Assembly (NCBI GenBank): GCA_947459635.1
Contig: CANHEA010000011.1
Span: forward strand, 1-49,465
Reading direction: 5' to 3'
From: Flavobacteriaceae bacterium
GTDB taxonomy: Bacteria > Bacteroidota > Bacteroidia > Flavobacteriales > Flavobacteriaceae
Length of the DNA: 49,465 nucleotides
Numbering within the stretch: position 1 is the first letter of the stretch; each line of letters begins with the position of its first letter. Below are positions 44,533 to 49,465 of this stretch, piece after piece. Under the pieces are notes generated by a model that was given only the letters and a program-made list of their open reading frames with translations, was not told where the DNA came from and did no database searches. Both the position numbers and the translations under genes were made by a program.

Positions 44533-45659
44533 TACAAATAGGATTTACAGGCGATTTTTGTCCATGGATGCGCATCGAAGAACATTATAAAAGCGACCAA
44601 TGGAAACCGCTATTCGAAACAGTAGCGCCGTTTTTCAATCAAAATGATTTGAATATATTGGATTTAGAATGTCCATTGACAGCCGCAAATTCACAAATAA
44701 CTAAAACTGGACCGCACATCAAAGCGCGCCCAGATACAGCTACTATCCTCAATCATCTGAATTGCAGTGTTGTGGCAACTGCGAATAATCACTTTAAGGA
44801 TTACGGTTGGGAAGGCATGAAGGAAACTTACGATTCGTTGCAAAAGCATAATATTAAGTGGTTTGGTAGCGGAGCAAATCTTAATGAAGCATCCAAAACG
44901 TTTTATTGGGAAAAGGACGACACCAAGTTTGCCTTTATCAATATGGCAGAAAACGAATGGACTACAACTTTTGGTGCGGAACCTGGTTGTCATCCCATCG
45001 ATTTAGTTAGTGTCTTTAATCAGATTCAAGAAGCCAAGCAGCAATCCGATTTTATTGTTGTTATTGTTCATGGTGGTCACGAACACTACGATTTGCCAAG
45101 CCCAAGAATGAAAAAGTGGTATCGCTTTTTTGTCGATGCTGGCGCTAGTGCCGTGGTTGCGCACCACACTCATATTATTTCAGGCTACGAAATCTATAAG
45201 GAGGCACCGATCTTTTATAGCTTAGGTAATTTCTGCTTTGATTGGGAAGGTTTGCGTGATTTGCCGTGGAATAAAGGAATGATCGTCCGACTTCACTTTG
45301 AAAAAGGAAAGCCAGTAGCTTTTGAAAGAGAATATGTAGAACACAATACTGATGAGGTTGGCGTTCGATTGCTCGGTTCCGACGAAAGGAAAAAGATAGA
45401 AGAACACCAAGAACAATTGAATTGCATTATCGCCGACGATGAAAAATTGCAAAATGCGTTCGACGATTATGTGCAGCAATGGAAACCTGTGATGAACACG
45501 TGGATTCAACCCTACAAAGGAAAATACTTGCCTAGTTTATATAAAAAAGGACTCTTGCCATCTATTATTTCTAAAAACAAAAAATTGTTATTTACCAATT
45601 TGATTCGATGTGAAGCGCATCGCGACATTTTGATTAATTCTATAAACCCCAACAAATAG
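44529..45659 (+). CDS. CapA-like protein (poly-gamma-glutamate synthesis family)
   Basis: A 376-residue protein of the CapA/PgsA family with a metallophosphatase-like fold. Visible are IQIGFTGDFCPWMRIEEHY, ILDLECPLTAANSQI, GPHIKARPDTA, VVATANNHFKDYGWEGM, VIVHGGHEHYDLPSP, VVAHHTHIISGYEIYK and IFYSLGNFCFDWEG. In PgsA the protein belongs to the poly-gamma-glutamate exporter; stand-alone copies occur in capsule loci with unclear function. There is no transmembrane segment or signal peptide here, so it is probably cytoplasmic. It overlaps the preceding gene by 4 bases and the AsnB gene starts 3 bases after its stop. Confidence 0.85.
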   Translation: MIQIGFTGDFCPWMRIEEHYKSDQWKPLFETVAPFFNQNDLNILDLECPLTAANSQITKTGPHIKARPDTATILNHLNCSVVATANNHFKDYGWEGMKETYDSLQKHNIKWFGSGANLNEASKTFYWEKDDTKFAFINMAENEWTTTFGAEPGCHPIDLVSVFNQIQEAKQQSDFIVVIVHGGHEHYDLPSPRMKKWYRFFVDAGASAVVAHHTHIISGYEIYKEAPIFYSLGNFCFDWEGLRDLPWNKGMIVRLHFEKGKPVAFEREYVEHNTDEVGVRLLGSDERKKIEEHQEQLNCIIADDEKLQNAFDDYVQQWKPVMNTWIQPYKGKYLPSLYKKGLLPSIISKNKKLLFTNLIRCEAHRDILINSINPNK

Positions 45660-45661
45660 TT

Positions 45662-47554
45662 ATGTGCGGATTTACAGGCTACTATAACTTTGATTTTAAA
45701 AAGGAAACAAGCAACAAAGCCATTCGCGAAATGCTTGCTATTCAAAAGCATCGCGGACCAGACGATTCGGGAATTGTGGGCATTGATACCCTAAACAAGT
45801 CCTTTGAATCCATTTCAATTTCTGAAGACAAAGACTTTAGTACCGAGCGAGACCTGATTTTTGGTTTTAATCGATTGAGTATCTTGGATCTCTCGCCGAT
45901 GGGGCATCAACCTATGGTAAGTCCAGATCAGCAGGTGGTTCTGATGATGAATGGCGAAGTGTATAATGCCTTCGACTATAAAGCCGATTTGGAAAGCAAA
46001 GGACATCATTTCAAAAGTACATCCGATACGGAAATTGTGCTGCATTTGTATCTAGAATACGGCATGGAGCAAATGATTTTGATGCTCAATGGGATGTTTG
46101 CTCTGGCGATTTATGACTTTCGATTAGATACTTTATTCTTGGCGCGAGATCGCTTCGGGATTAAGCCCCTTTACCTTTTGAAAGAAAAAGGAAGATTGGC
46201 TTTCGCGTCTGAAATGAAAAGCTTTAAAGCGCTGCCAGATTTCAAATTCGAAGCCGATTTCGAAAAAATGGATGAGTTCTTATTATTTAGAAACGTCATC
46301 AACAATACGCTCTTCAAGAATATCACCAACTGCATTCCAGGAACGTATCTTTCGGTTAATGCGGGTGTCATTAAATCGCACCAATATTACGACATTAATA
46401 CCGAAGGAAGTCAACAGATTTCTAGCGCAGAAAGTAAAGCATCTTTAGAAAATGCGTTGCAAAAAAGTGTGCATTCTCAAATGATTAGCGACGTAAAATT
46501 AGGTTGTCAGCTTTCTGGCGGCGTCGATTCTTCTCTGGTAAGTTATTACGCAGCAAAGGCGCTTAATCATGGAAATCTTGAGACAATTTCAATAGTTTTT
46601 AAAGATCCAAAATTTTCGGAAGAAAAGTACATCGACATTGTAGCCGAGCAACTTTCGCTGCAGGCGCACAAATTCGAAATGGAAGCCAATTATTATTTTG
46701 ATGTACTAGAAAAAGCAATTTGGCACTTCGAACAACCGATGAATCATCCCAATACGATTGGTATTTATTTGTTGAGTCAAGAAGCAAAAAAACACGTAAC
46801 GGTTTTATTAAGTGGAGAAGGCGCAGATGAGTCATTGGCTGGCTACAGTCGATTTGTGCGTGCGACGCAATTTCCCTTCTTTAGAAAAACATTCTTGAGT
46901 GCATTAAAGAAAAATCTAAAAAACATTTCCGAATTTCTAAGTTACTACCTCGATAGTAACAAACGCATGATTATGGAATCTGCCTTCGGAAGTCTCGAAA
47001 CTGCTCATGCACTAAAGGCTGATTTCAATTTACAAAATGCCATTCAAGATCGATGCAATACTATCAAATCGATGAAAGGCGATACGATTCTAAAACAAAG
47101 AAAGTTCGAATTGTTGACGTATTTGCCAGATTTGCTGATGCGTCAAGATAAGATGTCGATGGCACATTCTATAGAGAATCGAGTGCCGTTTCTTGATAAC
47201 GAAATGGTGAGTACATCATTGAATATTTCCGGTGCTGACTTGGTCGGGAAGCACAAGGGAAAAGATGAAGCCAAAGTAGTTTTGAAAGACATTTGCGCTG
47301 AAAAATTTGGAGAAAAATTTGCTTACAGAGATAAAATGGGATTCGGAATTCCATTGCGTTCCTTTATGTCGTCGGCAACATTTCAAGAAAAATGGAAAAA
47401 ACAAGTAGCGCCAGGAATTCAAAAACGCGGCGTATTCAAACTAGAGGAATTAAGTCAGTGGGTCAATAATATTTCGACAGCAACACCAGAGCAATTAGAT
47501 GCGATTTGGTTGATGCTCGGATTCGAATTGTGGGCACAGCAATACTTAGATTAA
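45662..47554 (+). CDS. asnB: Asparagine synthase-like glutamine amidotransferase
   Basis: A 630-residue protein of the AsnB class. The N-terminal glutaminase domain starts MCGFTGYY, so Cys2 would be the nucleophile, and has AIQKHRGPDDSGIV, RLSILDLSPMGHQPM and MNGEVYN. The synthetase domain carries the PP-loop LGCQLSGGVDSSLVSYY, LLSGEGADESLAGYSR and MAHSIENRVPFLDNEM. In surface-polysaccharide loci such paralogues often amidate sugar carboxylates, rather than make asparagine. The presence of three uronic-acid genes upstream fits that, but asparagine synthesis cannot be excluded. The ATP-grasp gene follows after 1 base. Confidence 0.87.
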   Translation: MCGFTGYYNFDFKKETSNKAIREMLAIQKHRGPDDSGIVGIDTLNKSFESISISEDKDFSTERDLIFGFNRLSILDLSPMGHQPMVSPDQQVVLMMNGEVYNAFDYKADLESKGHHFKSTSDTEIVLHLYLEYGMEQMILMLNGMFALAIYDFRLDTLFLARDRFGIKPLYLLKEKGRLAFASEMKSFKALPDFKFEADFEKMDEFLLFRNVINNTLFKNITNCIPGTYLSVNAGVIKSHQYYDINTEGSQQISSAESKASLENALQKSVHSQMISDVKLGCQLSGGVDSSLVSYYAAKALNHGNLETISIVFKDPKFSEEKYIDIVAEQLSLQAHKFEMEANYYFDVLEKAIWHFEQPMNHPNTIGIYLLSQEAKKHVTVLLSGEGADESLAGYSRFVRATQFPFFRKTFLSALKKNLKNISEFLSYYLDSNKRMIMESAFGSLETAHALKADFNLQNAIQDRCNTIKSMKGDTILKQRKFELLTYLPDLLMRQDKMSMAHSIENRVPFLDNEMVSTSLNISGADLVGKHKGKDEAKVVLKDICAEKFGEKFAYRDKMGFGIPLRSFMSSATFQEKWKKQVAPGIQKRGVFKLEELSQWVNNISTATPEQLDAIWLMLGFELWAQQYLD

Positions 47555-47555
47555 T

Positions 47556-48569
47556 ATGATAGCAATCCACGATAATAATAGTCCAGTTTTATTTCATTTT
47601 AGATGGATCGACTATTGTCAAAAAAACAATATTCCTTATAAATTGGTCAATTGCTACGCAAATGATATAGTCGATCAATTGCGAGATTGCACCGCCTTGA
47701 TGTGGCATTATCATCAAGCGGAACCATCTGACATTGTCATGGCAAAGTCCTTACTTTTTTCTATTGAACAAAGTGGCAAAAAAGTATTTCCAGACTTCAA
47801 TACGGCATGGCATTTTGATGATAAAGTGGGGCAAAAATATTTGTTGGAAGCCCTCGATATTGCTATTGTTAAAACATGGGTTTTCTATAGCGAGAAAACC
47901 GTTTTGGAGTGGATTGACAGCACAACTTTTCCTAAAGTTTTTAAACTTCGAGGTGGCGCTGGTTCTCAAAATGTGCAACTGGTTCATACTGCAGCGCAGG
48001 CAAAAAAATTAACGCAAAAAGCGTTTGGAAAAGGTTTTCCTGCCTACGATGGTTGGGAAAGCATTCAAGAAAGATATAGAAGATGGCGTTTGGGAAAAAC
48101 AAATGCAATAGATGTCGTAAAAGGCTTCGTTCGTTTAGTCAAGCCGCCCCGTTATGCAAGTGTCATTGGAAATGAAATGAATTACCTCTATTTTCAAGAA
48201 TTTATTGCCAACAATGACTCCGACATCAGAATTGTGATTGTTGATGGAAAAGCTTTTGGTATCAAACGAATGAATCGTAAGAACGATTTTAGAGCGTCCG
48301 GAAGTGGATTCATCATTTATGATAAAGACGCCATCGACGAGCGATTTGTAAAGGTGTCGTTTGAATATCAAAGAAAATTAAAGGCACAGTGTATTGCGTA
48401 CGATTATGTGTTGGATGAAAACAATCAGCCATTACTCATCGAAATAAGCTACGGATTTGCCAATGCCGGTTATGATGATTGTCCAGGTTACTGGGATGAG
48501 CAGTTGGTTTGGCATGAAGGGAAATTTAATCCCTACGGCTGGATGATTGACTTAATTTTAAAAAACTAA
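47556..48569 (+). CDS. ATP-grasp (RimK-like) ligase
   Basis: A 337-residue protein with an ATP-grasp layout. FPKVFKLRGGAGSQNVQLV (about residues 127-145) is the ATP-binding Lys and Gly-rich loop; LYFQEFIANNDSDIRIVIV, then KAFGIKRMNRKNDFRASGSG fit the RimK-like acid-binding part; and NQPLLIEISYGFANAGYDD is the metal-binding end. Such enzymes join a carboxylate to an amine, sugar or amino acid through an acyl-phosphate. Adjacent AsnB- and CapA-like genes suggest a ligase making an amide on the polysaccharide or its precursor. The specificity is unknown. Confidence 0.72.
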   Translation: MIAIHDNNSPVLFHFRWIDYCQKNNIPYKLVNCYANDIVDQLRDCTALMWHYHQAEPSDIVMAKSLLFSIEQSGKKVFPDFNTAWHFDDKVGQKYLLEALDIAIVKTWVFYSEKTVLEWIDSTTFPKVFKLRGGAGSQNVQLVHTAAQAKKLTQKAFGKGFPAYDGWESIQERYRRWRLGKTNAIDVVKGFVRLVKPPRYASVIGNEMNYLYFQEFIANNDSDIRIVIVDGKAFGIKRMNRKNDFRASGSGFIIYDKDAIDERFVKVSFEYQRKLKAQCIAYDYVLDENNQPLLIEISYGFANAGYDDCPGYWDEQLVWHEGKFNPYGWMIDLILKN

Positions 48570-48570
48570 G

Positions 48571-49464
48571 ATGAAGATACTAATCATAGGTTCCAAAGGT
48601 TTTATCGGTTTTCACGCCATGGAATATTTCAAGAATCAAAGCTTTACTGTTTTGGGTTGCGATGTTGTGACGGACTATGTGAGTACAGACTATTATCAAA
48701 TTGACGCCACCAATTCTGATTTTCACGCGTTATTTGAAAAACACCAATTTGATGCTTGTCTCAATTGTTCCGGAGCAGCGAGCGTTCCTTTATCGTTAGA
48801 ATTTCCATTAAAAGATTTTAATCTAAATACATTAAACGTTTTTAAGATTCTGGAGGCAATTAGGACTTATCAGCCTTCTTGTAAGTTCATTAATTTATCA
48901 AGCGCCGCGGTTTATGGGAATCCAATGCAATTGCCAATTACTGAAAAGTCTCAATTGCAACCTTTGTCTCCTTATGGAATTCACAAGCTTCAAGCGGAAC
49001 AAATCGTTAAAGAATTTAATGATTTTTATAAGATACCAACTTGTTCGTTGCGCATTTTTTCTGCCTACGGAAATGGATTGAGAAAGCAACTTTTCTGGGA
49101 TATGTATCAGAAATTTTTGAACGCAGATGCGATTACGTTATACGGAACTGGAAAAGAAAGTAGGGACTTCATTCATGTAGATGACATCGTGCGTGCTTTT
49201 CACTTAGTACTTATTAATGGAAAATTTGATGGTGAGGCGACCAATATTGCCAATGGCGAAGAATTTACGATTGAATACGTTGCCGAATTATTTAGAAGTA
49301 ATTTCGAAGGACACAAAACAATTGCGTTTAACAACCAAGTGAAGCAAGGCGATCCGCTCAATTGGAGAGCCGACATCTCGATGTTGAAGTCTCTAGGATA
49401 CAAGCAAACCACTTCGTTGGAAGTAGGCATACAAAGTTATATTCATTGGGTAAATTCGCTCTAA
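48571..49464 (+). CDS. NAD-dependent epimerase/dehydratase (SDR)
   Basis: A 297-residue extended SDR enzyme. It begins KILIIGSKGFIGFHAMEYF (GxxGxxG), then CDVVTDYVSTDYYQ and LNCSGAASVPLSL; the catalytic triad region has NLSSAAVYGNP and SPYGIHKLQAEQIV (YxxxK). RDFIHVDDIVRAF is the usual C-terminal block. It acts on a nucleotide sugar, but none of the well-known subgroups is clear. The gene is complete: its TAA ends one base before the window edge. The locus probably continues beyond. Confidence 0.82.
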   Translation: MKILIIGSKGFIGFHAMEYFKNQSFTVLGCDVVTDYVSTDYYQIDATNSDFHALFEKHQFDACLNCSGAASVPLSLEFPLKDFNLNTLNVFKILEAIRTYQPSCKFINLSSAAVYGNPMQLPITEKSQLQPLSPYGIHKLQAEQIVKEFNDFYKIPTCSLRIFSAYGNGLRKQLFWDMYQKFLNADAITLYGTGKESRDFIHVDDIVRAFHLVLINGKFDGEATNIANGEEFTIEYVAELFRSNFEGHKTIAFNNQVKQGDPLNWRADISMLKSLGYKQTTSLEVGIQSYIHWVNSL

Positions 49465-49465
49465 A

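Noticed and set aside
45662..47554. Housekeeping asparagine synthetase as the firm call
   Set aside because: The locus position and ATP-grasp neighbour make a glycan-modifying role at least as likely, so the function is left open.

Overview
The window is AT-rich DNA from a member of the Bacteroidota, most likely a Flavobacterium or close relative. The evidence is: the Bacteroidota promoter element TAnnTTTG in front of many genes; a secreted protein with a type IX secretion C-terminal signal; an L17 ribosomal protein with a long acidic tail; a winged-helix plus UpxY regulator pair inside a polysaccharide locus; and typical flavobacterial intergenic repeats. The species assignment is inferred.

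Region 1 (1-5948) is housekeeping: the 3' part of rplQ, then carA, eno, a type IX secretion substrate and gltA. Clear hairpin terminators follow rplQ, eno and gltA. Region 2 (6046-10919) holds two O-acyltransferase modules, each an MBOAT membrane acyltransferase plus an SGNH-like partner, arranged convergently. Region 3 (10883-17144) is mixed: two arginine deiminase/DDAH superfamily genes separated by an S23-type four-helix-bundle gene with 21-bp inverted flanks, a CpcT/CpeT-like lipoprotein, a CoA-binding protein, a sodium:solute symporter and recR.

Region 4 (17165-49464, running to the window edge) is one large surface-polysaccharide locus, all on the + strand. It begins with a strong promoter, a Wza-like exporter and a Wzc-like tyrosine kinase. 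Next come genes for UDP-uronic acids (UDP-HexNAc 4-epimerase, UDP-HexNAc dehydrogenase, UDP-glucose dehydrogenase), then the winged-helix and UpxY regulators. After these is a dTDP-3-amino-sugar block: rfbB, two FdtA-like cupins, a double GNAT/FemAB-like protein, a divergent DegT-like protein, a methyltransferase, a hexapeptide acyltransferase and an FdtB-like aminotransferase. Then follow the Wzx flippase, another acyltransferase, two GT2 enzymes, a frame-broken gene, wecB, a GT-B glycosyltransferase, an EpsG/Wzy-like polymerase and a polysaccharide deacetylase-like protein. The end is a third MBOAT/SGNH module, a CapA-like protein, an AsnB-like amidotransferase, an ATP-grasp ligase and an SDR epimerase, with gaps or overlaps of only a few bases.

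Together the locus would make UDP-GlcA, an N-acetylhexosaminuronic acid, UDP-ManNAc and one or more dTDP-3-acylamino-3,6-dideoxyhexoses. It would polymerise them by a Wzx/Wzy/Wza/Wzc route and decorate them with acyl, methyl and possibly amide or amino-acid groups. The most unusual parts are the doubled amino-sugar module with its 641-residue double acyltransferase, the S23 gene with inverted heptamer-array flanks, the three-fold MBOAT/SGNH family, and the AsnB/ATP-grasp block next to uronic-acid genes. No rRNA, tRNA, CRISPR array, transposase or integrase was recognised.
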